Source: an uncultured Atopobium sp.
Lineage (GTDB): Bacteria; Actinomycetota; Coriobacteriia; Coriobacteriales; Atopobiaceae
Length of the DNA: 64,000 nucleotides
Reading direction: 5' to 3'
Assembly: GCA_946997485.1 (NCBI GenBank)
Contig: CAMPVF010000002.1
Span: 1-64,000 of the forward strand
The position numbers and the translations under genes are program-made. The notes beneath the pieces were generated by a model. That model saw only the letters and a program-made list of their open reading frames with translations, was not told the DNA's origin and made no database searches. Below, piece after piece: positions 24,341 through 33,720 of this stretch (position 1 is its first letter; each line of letters begins with the position of its first letter).

Positions 24341-25528
24341 ATGAGCATTCTCATCAGCCCGCGCCCAAAAAATCGCCATCAGTTTGGTGCATCAGGGGTA
24401 GAAGTAGCTGCAACATCCTTGCTTCATGGAGCCATTCGCATTACCACAGAACATACATCCTGGCAGCGTCCTTGGCGCATGAGCATCGACCAATATCAGC
24501 AGCTGGGCAGTTGCCGCTCCTGGCATCCTGGCTTATTTCGCCAAATGGCGCGCTGTACGGCAGGTATGTTTCTCGAATTTACAACCGATTCTTCCGAAAT
24601 TACCCTCGAAATTATGCTTGATGCCGAGCCTTCGGCAACGCGTCACATGATTGAGATTGCACGTGGTGTGCGTACGCATGTTACCTGCGATGAAATTGCA
24701 GGTGATTCTTCTGCGCAAACGGCGTGCGACGGTATATCAATTGATATTGATGATAGGCATATACCTGCGTTTATGCCTCATGACGCTGCGCAGATATCGT
24801 TCCCCTTAAGTGAACCTGCTACGTCCGCGCTTGCGGGCATGATTCAGCTTCCCGGTTTTGCTGGTACGCGTCACGTGCGCATATGGCTGCCAAGCTTGCG
24901 CGGCTGTGTTCTTCGTTCGCTTTGGGGCAACGGTAGTTTTATTTCTCCTGTTACGTCGCGTGCGCGGGTGCTCGTATTGGGCGACTCTATTAGCCAGGGA
25001 TTTATTGTTGGCGATAGCGCGTATAGCTGGCCGTCTGTATTTGCCGATACTATCGGCTGTGAAATTCTCAATCAGTCACTTGGTGGTGCGGTGTTTCAAC
25101 CAGGTTTGTTGTGGGGGCTTGCGCAGTATATTGTTCCTGTGTGCATTATTGTTGCTCTTGGCACCAACTATCGCTACGAGCCTTCACGTCCGCGCGAAGT
25201 GAGTACAGATATTCACCGCTATTTTGATGAGCTCAGGCGCGTGTGGCCACATGTTCCGGTGTGCTGTATTGATATGTTTTGGCATAATCCCGATTATTTT
25301 CCGCCCAACGCAATGAGTGCATATAGCCAGGTAAACACCTTTATTCACGCTGCTATTGCTCAGTATGATGAGATGTATAGCATTGATGGCTCTTTGCTTA
25401 TGGAACACTCAACCGCACATCTTGCCGACGGGTATGTGCACCCCGGAAAAACGGGCGCAGCGCAAATTGCGCAGGAGCTTGCGTTGCAGATTCCGCAGCT
25501 TGTAGGTGCCTTTTCTTCGAAGCCATAA
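24341..25528 (+). CDS. SGNH/GDSL-type hydrolase
   Basis: The 395-residue protein has a C-terminal SGNH esterase domain (about residues 205-390). Its blocks are VLGDSISQG with the nucleophile Ser, NQSLGGAVF, ALGTNYRYEPS with the oxyanion Asn, and DGYVHPGKTG with the catalytic Asp-x-x-His. The N-terminal ~200 residues look like a beta-rich domain, as in some carbohydrate or acyl esterases. There is no signal peptide, so it should act in the cytoplasm, perhaps deacetylating sugars. Start: ATG 13 bases after tRNA-Gly, with TGGAG upstream. Frames extending back into the tRNAs are artefacts. Confidence 0.85.
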   Translation: MSILISPRPKNRHQFGASGVEVAATSLLHGAIRITTEHTSWQRPWRMSIDQYQQLGSCRSWHPGLFRQMARCTAGMFLEFTTDSSEITLEIMLDAEPSATRHMIEIARGVRTHVTCDEIAGDSSAQTACDGISIDIDDRHIPAFMPHDAAQISFPLSEPATSALAGMIQLPGFAGTRHVRIWLPSLRGCVLRSLWGNGSFISPVTSRARVLVLGDSISQGFIVGDSAYSWPSVFADTIGCEILNQSLGGAVFQPGLLWGLAQYIVPVCIIVALGTNYRYEPSRPREVSTDIHRYFDELRRVWPHVPVCCIDMFWHNPDYFPPNAMSAYSQVNTFIHAAIAQYDEMYSIDGSLLMEHSTAHLADGYVHPGKTGAAQIAQELALQIPQLVGAFSSKP

Positions 25529-25556
25529 GAAAGGTTTTTCGTAGAGGCTCCTAGTA

Positions 25557-25577
25557 TTCGCACACTGTGCGTTTTTC
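25557..25577 (+). terminator. weak terminator candidate
   Basis: CGCACACTGTGCG is a short near-perfect palindrome followed by TTTTTC, about 30 bases after the SGNH hydrolase gene. The stem is small, so confidence is limited. Confidence 0.4.
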
Positions 25578-25720
25578 TGCGCGTCTCGCATGTGATAAAC
25601 GTATGTCTAGCGTGACTGCTATCATATGATACACATCATGTACGCTCGTTTTGTTCGTGCTTAACGCGCGGTCTAGGCACGCATACATGTATGGTTTCAC
25701 AAGAGGATGAAGGAGTGGTT

Positions 25721-26965
25721 ATGATGACAACAAATCCAAAAGCGCCGCATGTACAAGGCACGCTGTCGCGCGATGCGATTCAGTATTTGCTCGATCATAA
25801 CAATGGATGTTACACAAGTCCTTATGCATGCAGTGATGATATGCGTATTTGCCGCGATGCTACGTCGTATACCGAGGAAGATATGCTTATTCGCCCGGCA
25901 TTTGCACGCGATATCGATAAAATAATCCACACACCCGCCTACAACAGATTGTCGGGTAAAACGCAGGTATTTTCCTTTCGTCCTAACGACGACTTAACGC
26001 GCCGCAATTTGCATGTGCAGTTGGTAAGTCGTATTGCACGTGATATTGGCCGTTTGCTTGGGCTTAATTGCAATCTTATTGAGGCGTGCGCGCTTGGACA
26101 CGATATTGGGCATACGCCGTTTGGTCACATTGGAGAGCGCTTTTTAAGCAAGGTGTATCACCACTATACCGGCGGGTATTTTTTCCACAACGTGCAAAGC
26201 GTCCGTGCGCTCGATATCCTCTACAGAAGAAATCTATCGTTGCAGGTACTCGATGGTATTATTTGCCATAACGGCGAATTTGAGCAACAGGTTATCCGCA
26301 CGAGCACCCTGCATACGTTTGAAGAATACGACACCATGGTAAAACGCGCCTGGCAGGAAGGCGAAGCATATATTAACACGTTGCGGCCCATGACGCTTGA
26401 AGGCTGCGTGGTGCGCTTGTCGGATATTATTGCGTACGTAGGAAAAGATAGGCAAGATGCCATTCGTGCAGGTTTGTGCAGCGAAGATAGTTTTGACGAC
26501 GGGCTTGGCGGCAAGTATAACGCGTGGGCGCTTTCGGCATTTATTGCTGATGCTGTTGAAAACAGTTTGGGTAAAGATCACATTGAGCTGTCTAACGAGG
26601 CGTTTTCCGAGCTTGCACGCGCAAAAAAAGAAAATTACGAAAAAATTTATATGACCAGCGAAGTTGATGGTAATTTTGGGAGCGCAACCGAAGGGTTATT
26701 TGAGCGGCTGTTTACTCACGAACTCCATGCACTCGAAAGTAGCGACTATCAGTCGTCGATTATTTGGCGCCATCACATACAACCGGTATCAAAGCATCTG
26801 TCGTATTACCATTACACGTACAATTGGAAGGAAAGTTTGCCACAAACGGTATGCGATTTTATTAGTTCGATGACCGACGATTACTTTATCGACATTTGTT
26901 TGCATCTGTTTAGCGACGCGCGCGACGTGTTTCCAACCTATCCGCGTTTTCGCCGGTTTGAGTAA
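25721..26965 (+). CDS. HD-domain dNTP triphosphohydrolase, Dgt-like
   Basis: The 414-residue protein matches the deoxynucleoside triphosphate triphosphohydrolase family, which cleaves dNTPs to deoxynucleoside and tripolyphosphate. It contains YNRLSGKTQVF (where the family has R-L-x-x-K-T-Q-V), RRNLHVQLVSRIARDIGR, and the metal-binding GHDIGHTPFGHIGERF with the HD pair. Later come HNGEFEQQV and LEGCVVRLSDIIAYVGKD. Start at the ATG with AAGGAG five bases upstream. It is followed nine bases later by rarA. Substrate preference is unknown. Confidence 0.9.
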   Translation: MMTTNPKAPHVQGTLSRDAIQYLLDHNNGCYTSPYACSDDMRICRDATSYTEEDMLIRPAFARDIDKIIHTPAYNRLSGKTQVFSFRPNDDLTRRNLHVQLVSRIARDIGRLLGLNCNLIEACALGHDIGHTPFGHIGERFLSKVYHHYTGGYFFHNVQSVRALDILYRRNLSLQVLDGIICHNGEFEQQVIRTSTLHTFEEYDTMVKRAWQEGEAYINTLRPMTLEGCVVRLSDIIAYVGKDRQDAIRAGLCSEDSFDDGLGGKYNAWALSAFIADAVENSLGKDHIELSNEAFSELARAKKENYEKIYMTSEVDGNFGSATEGLFERLFTHELHALESSDYQSSIIWRHHIQPVSKHLSYYHYTYNWKESLPQTVCDFISSMTDDYFIDICLHLFSDARDVFPTYPRFRRFE

Positions 26966-26973
26966 GGATACGT

Positions 26974-28389
26974 ATGGATACCTTGTTCGATCTTAATTCA
27001 TCTACCAGTGCAAATGATACCCCCTTGGAGGCGCCTGCCCGCGCAGATATGGCGGCGCCCCTTGCCGTGCGCATGCGCCCTTGCAGTCTTGATGAATATG
27101 CAGGTCAAAGCCAGGCAGTGGGCGAGCACAGCTGGCTTAGGCGCGCCATCGAACACGACACGGTAACCAGCATTATTTTATATGGGCCTTCTGGCACCGG
27201 TAAAACAACGCTTGCGCACATTATTGCGCGTTATACGAACGCGCACGTTGTTACGATGAGTGCTATTAGCGCCACGGTAAAAGACGTGCGCGACACCATA
27301 AGCACAGCATCTTCACGTTTGTATACGCGCAGGCAGCGTACCATTTTGTTTTTGGATGAAATTCATCGCTTTAATCGTGCTCAGCAAGATGCGCTGCTTG
27401 AAGCTGTAGAAATGCGCACGATTATCCTTATTGGTGCTACTACTGAAAATCCGTATTTTGAGGTTAATTCTGCGCTTATCAGTCGCTCGCGTATTATTGA
27501 GCTTACGAGCCTTTCTGATGATGATATTGAGCTGGTTATTAATCGCGCGCTTGTTGATGAGCGCGGGTTACACAATTGTTTTACGCTTACGCGCGAAGCC
27601 AAACAGAAGCTTGTGCAGCTTTCCTGTGGTGATGCACGGTTTGCGTTGTGTACGCTTGAGCTTGCCAGTCAGATGGCAACTCCGCCCGAGCACATTGCGC
27701 TTAGCATACCGCAGCTTTCTGAGTATATTGCGCATACGCGCAACAATGAGCCGTTTTGTATTGATGCAACCTGTGTTGAGCAGGCAAATCCGCATGTAGG
27801 GCTGCCCTACGACAAAAACCAGGACATGCATTACGATGTGATATCGGCGTTTATAAAATCGATGCGCGGAAGCGATCCTGATGCCGTGCTCTATTGGCTT
27901 GCCCGTATGATTGACGCAGGTGAAGACCCAATTTTTATTGCGCGGCGCATTCTTATCTGTGCGTCAGAAGATATTGGTAACGCCGACCCGCAAGCTATTT
28001 GTGTTGCTGCAGCAGCTATGAGTGCTGCGCGTACCATTGGGTATCCTGAATGTCGCATTAATCTTGCTCAAGCAGCGCTCTATAACGCGCTTGCACCAAA
28101 GTCAAATGCATGCGAGGCAGGTATTGATGCAGCTCTGCGCGATGTGCGATCGGGTGTTTTGCGTGCTGTACCAGCACATCTGCGTGATAGGCACAGGCCG
28201 GGTGCAGAATCGTTAGGCGAATATCGCTACCCGCATAATTATCCGGCCGGCTGGGTTGCTCAGCAGTATGCGCCTTCAGGCATCGAACCTAATTCGCTGT
28301 TTTCTCCCAGTCCGCGCGGTTGGGAAGCAGCGCGTATCAATCAAATTCAACAGATGCGCACACAATCTGCATCGTCGTCGCAGCGTTGA
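26974..28389 (+). CDS. rarA: replication-associated recombination protein A
   Basis: A 471-residue AAA+ ATPase of the RarA/MgsA/WRNIP1 family, which acts at stalled or single-stranded replication sites. The N-terminus has the family block MRPCSLDEYAGQ, Walker A GPSGTGKTT (about 70-78) and Walker B ILFLDEIHRFNRAQQDALL. Sensor 1 is GATTENPYFEVNSALISR. The C-terminal oligomerisation domain includes DPDAVLYWLARM and ASEDIGNADPQA. Length is normal. It is probably cotranscribed with the dNTPase. Confidence 0.95.
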   Translation: MDTLFDLNSSTSANDTPLEAPARADMAAPLAVRMRPCSLDEYAGQSQAVGEHSWLRRAIEHDTVTSIILYGPSGTGKTTLAHIIARYTNAHVVTMSAISATVKDVRDTISTASSRLYTRRQRTILFLDEIHRFNRAQQDALLEAVEMRTIILIGATTENPYFEVNSALISRSRIIELTSLSDDDIELVINRALVDERGLHNCFTLTREAKQKLVQLSCGDARFALCTLELASQMATPPEHIALSIPQLSEYIAHTRNNEPFCIDATCVEQANPHVGLPYDKNQDMHYDVISAFIKSMRGSDPDAVLYWLARMIDAGEDPIFIARRILICASEDIGNADPQAICVAAAAMSAARTIGYPECRINLAQAALYNALAPKSNACEAGIDAALRDVRSGVLRAVPAHLRDRHRPGAESLGEYRYPHNYPAGWVAQQYAPSGIEPNSLFSPSPRGWEAARINQIQQMRTQSASSSQR

Positions 28390-28463
28390 TTGATACAATG
28401 AATACAGCTATGTACTGTGCAGGCTGCTGTGCAGGTACACCGTTGTGTGAGAAATGAGAGCAT

Positions 28464-29168
28464 ATGGAAACTTATCTACCATATATCGTGGCAGCTATAT
28501 TGTGCATTTGTGTGCTTGTTGCAACTGTTGAGTTTGTTATCACGCTGCGTCGTGTGCGCGGCGATTTGCAAACGTTTGTGCACACTACCTGCCAAACAAT
28601 GGATCAAGTAGAGCCTGTTATTCAAAAAATTGATGCAACGCTCGACGATTTGCAGCCATCTGTGAAGGAGCTTTCGTCTTTGCTCGAAGATACCCATGTA
28701 ACGGTAGCGCAGCTCCAAGGGCAGCTTAACACAACCGAAGTTATTTTGGAACATGTGCGCGAGGTTTCCGATTCGGCAGCAGGTGCGGCAAATACTGTTG
28801 CGGGCGTGGCGCAAGGAGCAATATCTGGCATAACGTCTACCGCTTCAACCTTTGCTCAGCATTTTATGAGTGGATACAAAACATCGCGCCAGATGTTTGA
28901 TAGGGCGATCGATGAAGACGCGTCACGTGAAGCACGCGGACAGATTGCTGGCGGAGATCCTGCTTATGCTGTTGGTCAAGCTGTTGGTCGCGATGTTGAT
29001 GACACACACGATGCAGGTGCTGCTGCTCATGTAGCAGGTAGCACTGCTGAAACTCCCACCACGTTTGCCCACACGCAAACGAGGCCCACTCACGCTGCTC
29101 GCACGTACATTACCTATCCTGAGCCTGCGGCAACCAACAAAGATGGTGATACCAAACATGAACAATAA
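28464..29168 (+). CDS. DUF948-like membrane-anchored protein
   Basis: The 234-residue product has one N-terminal membrane helix (about 6-27), then a helical region with evenly spaced hydrophobics (about 30-125, probably coiled coil). A small-residue segment and a disordered Ala/Thr-rich tail follow. This is the architecture of DUF948 proteins, which in other bacteria often sit near stress-sigma operons. Its last codons overlap the start of the RsbW-like gene by 11 bp, so the two are translationally coupled. Function is unknown; the tail should be cytoplasmic. Confidence 0.65.
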   Translation: METYLPYIVAAILCICVLVATVEFVITLRRVRGDLQTFVHTTCQTMDQVEPVIQKIDATLDDLQPSVKELSSLLEDTHVTVAQLQGQLNTTEVILEHVREVSDSAAGAANTVAGVAQGAISGITSTASTFAQHFMSGYKTSRQMFDRAIDEDASREARGQIAGGDPAYAVGQAVGRDVDDTHDAGAAAHVAGSTAETPTTFAHTQTRPTHAARTYITYPEPAATNKDGDTKHEQ

Positions 29169-29532
29169 ACCAATAAGCCTTACTATTCCCGCGCAGCCAA
29201 AATTCGCCCGCTGTGTGCGTATGATGGCCGCAAACTTAGCTGTTGTGTGCAATATGAGCGTAGACGACGTAGAAGATTTGCGCATGGCAGCCGAGGAAGC
29301 ATTTGTGTATAGCTGCTCTACGGCAGCCGATATGTGCACACTTAGTTTTGAGCTGAACGATTCGGTTGCGTCTATTTCTGCAACCCTCGGCTCAAAGCCG
29401 TTTCACACCATTGACGATGAAGATATACGTCTTGTTGAAATGATGCTGTCTGCGGTAAGTGATTCTTTCTCTGTAGAAGATAACGTGCTTCATATCGAAA
29501 AAACGATTGGGCGTGTGTATGACGACGAATAA
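29158..29532 (+). CDS. short RsbW-like anti-sigma protein
   Basis: A 124-residue protein located directly before a sigma-B-type gene. The layout fits the RsbW/SpoIIAB family: an early basic strand, then VEDLRMAAEEAF where the N-box helix should be, and a late beta-alpha unit. However, the N-box Asn is absent (EEAFVYSCS) and there is no recognisable D-x-G-x-G box. ATP binding and kinase activity are therefore doubtful. It overlaps both neighbours (11 bp upstream, 14 bp downstream). Most likely it binds and restrains the sigma factor. No RsbV antagonist is encoded here. Confidence 0.6.
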   Translation: MNNKPISLTIPAQPKFARCVRMMAANLAVVCNMSVDDVEDLRMAAEEAFVYSCSTAADMCTLSFELNDSVASISATLGSKPFHTIDDEDIRLVEMMLSAVSDSFSVEDNVLHIEKTIGRVYDDE

Positions 29533-30382
29533 CGAAACGCCCAAGGAAGAAACTCCTAAGGAAGAAGCGTCCAAGGTGAGTTCTCAAGCGTCCGCACGCA
29601 GGCGCAGCGCGCGTTCGTCGCAAACGGCCGCATGGGACAAGCAGCGTACCCGTGAGCTTTTCATAAAGTTTAAGCGTCATGGCGATGAAGACGCGCGCAA
29701 TCAGCTTGTTCTTAATCACCTTAATTTGGCACGTTTTCTTGCATCAAAATTTAAAAATCGTGGCGAGTCGCTCGACGACCTCATTCAGGTGGCAACAATT
29801 GGCCTTATTAAAGCAATCGACAGGTTTGACATCGATAGGGGTCTGGAGTTTACTACCTTTGCTACGCCTACCATTTTGGGTGAAATTAAGCGACATTTTC
29901 GTGATAGGAGCTGGTCGGTGCGTGTTCCGCGTCGCTTGCAGGAGCTTTCGAGCAAGGTAAGCCAAGCAACCGATATGCTTACCGAAAAGCTGCAGCATTC
30001 GCCATCTGTTGAGGAAATTGCCCGTGAGCTTGATGTTAGCGTTGATGAAGTGCTTGAGGCAATGGAGTCGTCGCGTGCCTATAGCTCTGTTTCGCTCGAC
30101 GTGCCCACGGTAGATAACGACGACGGCTCAGCGGCAACAAGCGTGCTTGATACCTATGCTTCGGTAGACGACGATTTGGAATCCTGCGACGATAAGCTTG
30201 TTCTTCAGGAAATTATTAAAAATTGCACTGAGCGTGAACAACAGATTATCCGCATGCGTTTTCTTGACGGTATGACACAGGTTGAAATTGCCGATAAGTT
30301 GCAGGTATCGCAGGTACAGGTATCACGCCTCTTGCGTAACACCTTGCGCAAGCTACAAGAAAAGCTCGACCCGTCGCTGTAG
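29519..30382 (+). CDS. RNA polymerase sigma factor, SigB/SigF family
   Basis: A 287-residue alternative sigma factor. After a charged, disordered start (about 1-45), region 2 shows LVLNHLNLARFLASKFKNRG and LDDLIQVATIGLIKAIDRFD. Then comes EFTTFATPTILGEIKRHFRD, characteristic of the SigB/SigF/SpoIIAC group. Region 3 is SPSVEEIARELDVSVDEV. Region 4 ends with the helix-turn-helix MTQVEIADKLQVSQVQVSRL. It is cotranscribed with the RsbW-like gene and probably directs a stress or envelope regulon. Confidence 0.93.
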   Translation: MTTNNETPKEETPKEEASKVSSQASARRRSARSSQTAAWDKQRTRELFIKFKRHGDEDARNQLVLNHLNLARFLASKFKNRGESLDDLIQVATIGLIKAIDRFDIDRGLEFTTFATPTILGEIKRHFRDRSWSVRVPRRLQELSSKVSQATDMLTEKLQHSPSVEEIARELDVSVDEVLEAMESSRAYSSVSLDVPTVDNDDGSAATSVLDTYASVDDDLESCDDKLVLQEIIKNCTEREQQIIRMRFLDGMTQVEIADKLQVSQVQVSRLLRNTLRKLQEKLDPSL

Positions 30383-30442
30383 CTCGTCTTGCGCGTGTAG
30401 CGCACACGGTGCGTACGTACTTTGTGTACAATGCTTAAATTC

Positions 30443-30448
30443 TATAAT
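30443..30448 (+). promoter_or_regulatory. -10 element before alaS
   Basis: A consensus TATAAT about 150 bases before alaS, with only a weak -35 (TTTGTG at 30421). The leader shows no obvious T-box. Confidence 0.35.
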
Positions 30449-30600
30449 AAATCTGCGTATCTACGCGATAGCTGGTATTATTGATACCATGATTGTTTGT
30501 GTGCGCCCAGCACCTGCGCCGTTGTTCACGCATGCTTATGCGTGCATGCAGTAATAGCGCAATTTGAGCGTGCACCTGTAATGTTCATATAAGGAGAATT

Positions 30601-33252
30601 ATGACCGGCACGGATTACAAAACAATGACAACTGCGCAAATTCGCGAAAACTTTCTTCAGTTTTTCGAATCGAAGGGCTGCAAACGCTATCCTTCATCCT
30701 CGCTTATTCCAGATGATCCTTCGCTGCTGTTGGCAAATGCCGGCATGAATCAATTTAAGGAATATTACCAGGGCATTAAAACGATGCGCGAAATTGGTGC
30801 AACATCGTGCCAAAAATGCTTGCGCACCAACGACATTGAAAATATCGGCGACGCGCGTCACTTGTCATTTTTTGAAATGCTCGGCAACTTCTCGTTTGGT
30901 GGCTACACAAAAGCCCAGGCAATTGCATGGGCATGGGAATTTATTACGTCGCCTGAGCATTTGGGTTTGCCCAAAGATCGCCTGTACGTTACTGTTTTTA
31001 CCAACGACGACGAAGCCTGTGAGCTTTGGCAAGAGCAGGGTGTTGATTTAAGCCACATTTCGCGCTTGGGTGAAGAAGACAACTTTTGGGCTGCCGGCCC
31101 CACTGGCCCGTGCGGTCCGTGTTCCGAAATCTACTTTGACCAAGGCCCTGAGTTTGAAGGCGAAAAGCCGGGCGATGACGGTGATAGGTATCTTGAATTT
31201 TGGAACTTGGTATTTACGCAGTTTGATCGTCAAGAAGATGGCTCGATGCCCGAATTGCCGCACCGTAACATCGATACGGGTATGGGACTTGAGCGTATAG
31301 CTGCTATTATGCAGCATCAAGGTTCCAATTATGAAGGCGACGTGTTGCGTACGCTCATTGCTGTTGGCGAAAAACTTTCAAACAAACGCTATCACGAAAC
31401 GGCCGCAACCGATAAAAGCCTTCGTATTTTGGCCGACCATGCGCGCGCCTGCACCTTTATGATTGGCGATGGCATTTTGCCAGGTAATGAGGGTCGCGGC
31501 TACGTACTTCGCCGCCTTTTGCGTCGTGCTATCTATCATGGACGTCTGCTTGGTATCCGCGGTGAATTTATGCGTACCTATACGCACGAAGTTATGCGTC
31601 TTATGGCAACGTCGTATCCGCAGCTCACCGAGGGTAAAGATCGCATCGATGCTATTGTCTCTGCCGAAGAGCAACGTTTTTGCGCAACGCTCGATGCGGG
31701 CGAGGCACTGCTCAACAAAGAGCTTGCACAGCTTCCTTCAGGCAAGCCGCTATCCGGTGAAGTTGCCTTTAAGCTGCACGACACCTACGGTTTTCCTATC
31801 GACCTTACCTGCGAAATTGCCGAAAATGCTCAGCATCCAACCGATATGGACACGTTTAATGCGCTTATGGAAGACCAAAAGGCGCGTGCACGTGCTCAAG
31901 CAAATCGTGATGCATGGGGTCAGGCAAACTCCATTTGGGCGTCGCTTTCCGATGAGCTCTCCGAAACTGAATTTTTAGGCTATACGCAAAATAGCTGCGA
32001 CGATGCGCGTGTTCTTGCGCTTGTGCGCGATGGTGCTTTGGTTCCTTCTGCGAGCTGTGGCGATGTTGTTGATGTTATTTTGGATAAAACGCCATTTTAC
32101 GGCGAGCGCGGCGGCCAAGTTGGCGATACGGGTACGCTTCGTTGCGCCGAAAGTGTGCTTCATGTAGACGACACGCAGCACCAGGCACATATTCTTATTG
32201 TGCACACGTGCACCGTTCAAAAAGGGAGCATTGCAAAAGGTGACACGGTGTCTGCACAGATAGACGTTACCCGCCGCGAGCTTATTCGTCGTAATCACAC
32301 GGCAACGCACCTGCTTCAAGCTGCACTTAAGCAGGTACTTGGCAAGCACGTAAGCCAGGCAGGTTCTCTTGTTGCTCCCGATCGCTTGCGTTTCGACTTT
32401 ACGCACTTTGAGGCACTTACTCGCGATCAAATTACCCAGGTAGAAGCCATTGTTAACCGCGAGATTTTTGCGGCTGAGCCCATGGTAACGCGCGTTGTGC
32501 CGCTTGCTGAGGCACGCAAAACCGATGCAATTGCCCTGTTCGACGAAATGTACGATGCAGACGTACGCATTGTTCAAACTGGGTCGAGCGAAGATGCCGT
32601 GTATTCACGCGAGCTCTGTGGTGGTACGCACGTGCGCAATACTGCCGATATTGGTTATTTCAAAATTATTAGTGAAACATCCGTTGGTTCAAATGTTCGC
32701 CGTCTTGAGGCATTAACTTCGTGTGGCGCGTATGAGTATGTTGACGCCAAACTGAACGAACTCAGTCAGCTTGCGTCTATGCTTAAATGCCGCGAAGACG
32801 ATGTTCTTGCCCGTGTTGACCAGCTTAAATCGTCGCTTTCTGCAGCAGACAAAAAGCTCAAAGCAGCACTCAGTGGCTCTTCATCCGATCAGGTGAGCTC
32901 TGCGGTTTCCTCTGCATACAACAAACCTGGCTATAAGCTTGTTATTGCCCATGTTCAACATGTCGAAGCAAAAGACCTTCGCTCCATGTGGGATGGCATT
33001 CGCCAGCGCATGAACCAAACGCCGTGTGCGTGTGTACTTGCTTCCTCAACAGGCGAAAAAGCAGCCCTGCTAGCTGCAGCAACTGATGATGCCATCGCTG
33101 CAGGCTTTGATGCGGCGCAGGTAATTAAAGCTATTGCTGGTGCAATTGCAGGCCACGGTGGCGGCAAGGCAGCAATGGCGCAGGCAGGTGGCACCAATGC
33201 TCAGGGCATTGAGGATGCACTTGCTCAAGCACGCACGCTATTAAACGTGTAA
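30601..33252 (+). CDS. alaS: alanyl-tRNA synthetase
   Basis: The 883-residue enzyme charges tRNA-Ala. It shows the class II catalytic region (FFESKGCKRYPSSSLIPDDPSLLLANAGMNQFK in the first 55 residues), WAAGPTGPCGPCSEIYFD, and DTGMGLERIAAI (motif 3). The editing domain carries the zinc motif HTATHLLQAALK and CGGTHVRNTADIGYF. The C-terminal C-Ala domain includes a GHGGGKAAMAQAGG block. AAGGAG precedes the ATG. It is followed by ruvX and mltG in the classical actinobacterial order. Confidence 0.97.
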   Translation: MTGTDYKTMTTAQIRENFLQFFESKGCKRYPSSSLIPDDPSLLLANAGMNQFKEYYQGIKTMREIGATSCQKCLRTNDIENIGDARHLSFFEMLGNFSFGGYTKAQAIAWAWEFITSPEHLGLPKDRLYVTVFTNDDEACELWQEQGVDLSHISRLGEEDNFWAAGPTGPCGPCSEIYFDQGPEFEGEKPGDDGDRYLEFWNLVFTQFDRQEDGSMPELPHRNIDTGMGLERIAAIMQHQGSNYEGDVLRTLIAVGEKLSNKRYHETAATDKSLRILADHARACTFMIGDGILPGNEGRGYVLRRLLRRAIYHGRLLGIRGEFMRTYTHEVMRLMATSYPQLTEGKDRIDAIVSAEEQRFCATLDAGEALLNKELAQLPSGKPLSGEVAFKLHDTYGFPIDLTCEIAENAQHPTDMDTFNALMEDQKARARAQANRDAWGQANSIWASLSDELSETEFLGYTQNSCDDARVLALVRDGALVPSASCGDVVDVILDKTPFYGERGGQVGDTGTLRCAESVLHVDDTQHQAHILIVHTCTVQKGSIAKGDTVSAQIDVTRRELIRRNHTATHLLQAALKQVLGKHVSQAGSLVAPDRLRFDFTHFEALTRDQITQVEAIVNREIFAAEPMVTRVVPLAEARKTDAIALFDEMYDADVRIVQTGSSEDAVYSRELCGGTHVRNTADIGYFKIISETSVGSNVRRLEALTSCGAYEYVDAKLNELSQLASMLKCREDDVLARVDQLKSSLSAADKKLKAALSGSSSDQVSSAVSSAYNKPGYKLVIAHVQHVEAKDLRSMWDGIRQRMNQTPCACVLASSTGEKAALLAAATDDAIAAGFDAAQVIKAIAGAIAGHGGGKAAMAQAGGTNAQGIEDALAQARTLLNV

Positions 33253-33304
33253 GACGCGCGCGGTGCGTATGTTGTATAGGTATACCAGAAACATGAGTTG
33301 ATGT

Positions 33305-33718
33305 ATGAGAGTGGTAGCGCTTGACATAGGAGATGTACGTGTGGGCATTGCGGTAAGCGATGCTACCGGTAGTGTTGCATCTCCTGTTAAGGTGCTGCCA
33401 TTTCAAGAGGTGTATGCGTGTGCAAAAACGTTTAGGCGTATTCTCGAAGATTATGAGCCTGAGCTGCTTGTTTGCGGCTTGCCAAAGTCGCTTGACGGCG
33501 CATGTGGCGCGCAAGCAGAAAAGATAACGCAGCAAGCACAACACATTGCCGCATGCTGCAATCTTCCACTTGCATTTGTAGACGAACGTCTTTCTTCGAG
33601 CGAAGCTAAGCGCATTTTGCGCGCACAAGGGTATAAAGAAAAGCAGATGAGGGGGCATATCGATATGATTGCCGCCTCGCTTTTTTTGCAAGCCTATTTG
33701 GATGCCCAGAAAGGATAG
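33305..33718 (+). CDS. ruvX: YqgF/RuvX-family nuclease
   Basis: A 137-residue RNase H-fold protein, putative pre-16S rRNA processing nuclease or Holliday junction resolvase. It has the N-terminal acidic motif VALDIGDVRVGIAVSD, VCGLPKSLDG, FVDERLSSSEA and the final Asp in HIDMIAASLFLQAYLD. mltG begins two bases after its stop. Confidence 0.94.
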   Translation: MRVVALDIGDVRVGIAVSDATGSVASPVKVLPFQEVYACAKTFRRILEDYEPELLVCGLPKSLDGACGAQAEKITQQAQHIAACCNLPLAFVDERLSSSEAKRILRAQGYKEKQMRGHIDMIAASLFLQAYLDAQKG

Positions 33719-33720
33719 GT

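Noticed and set aside
30383..30600. T-box riboswitch before alaS
   Set aside because: No T-box consensus or antiterminator hairpin could be found in the leader.
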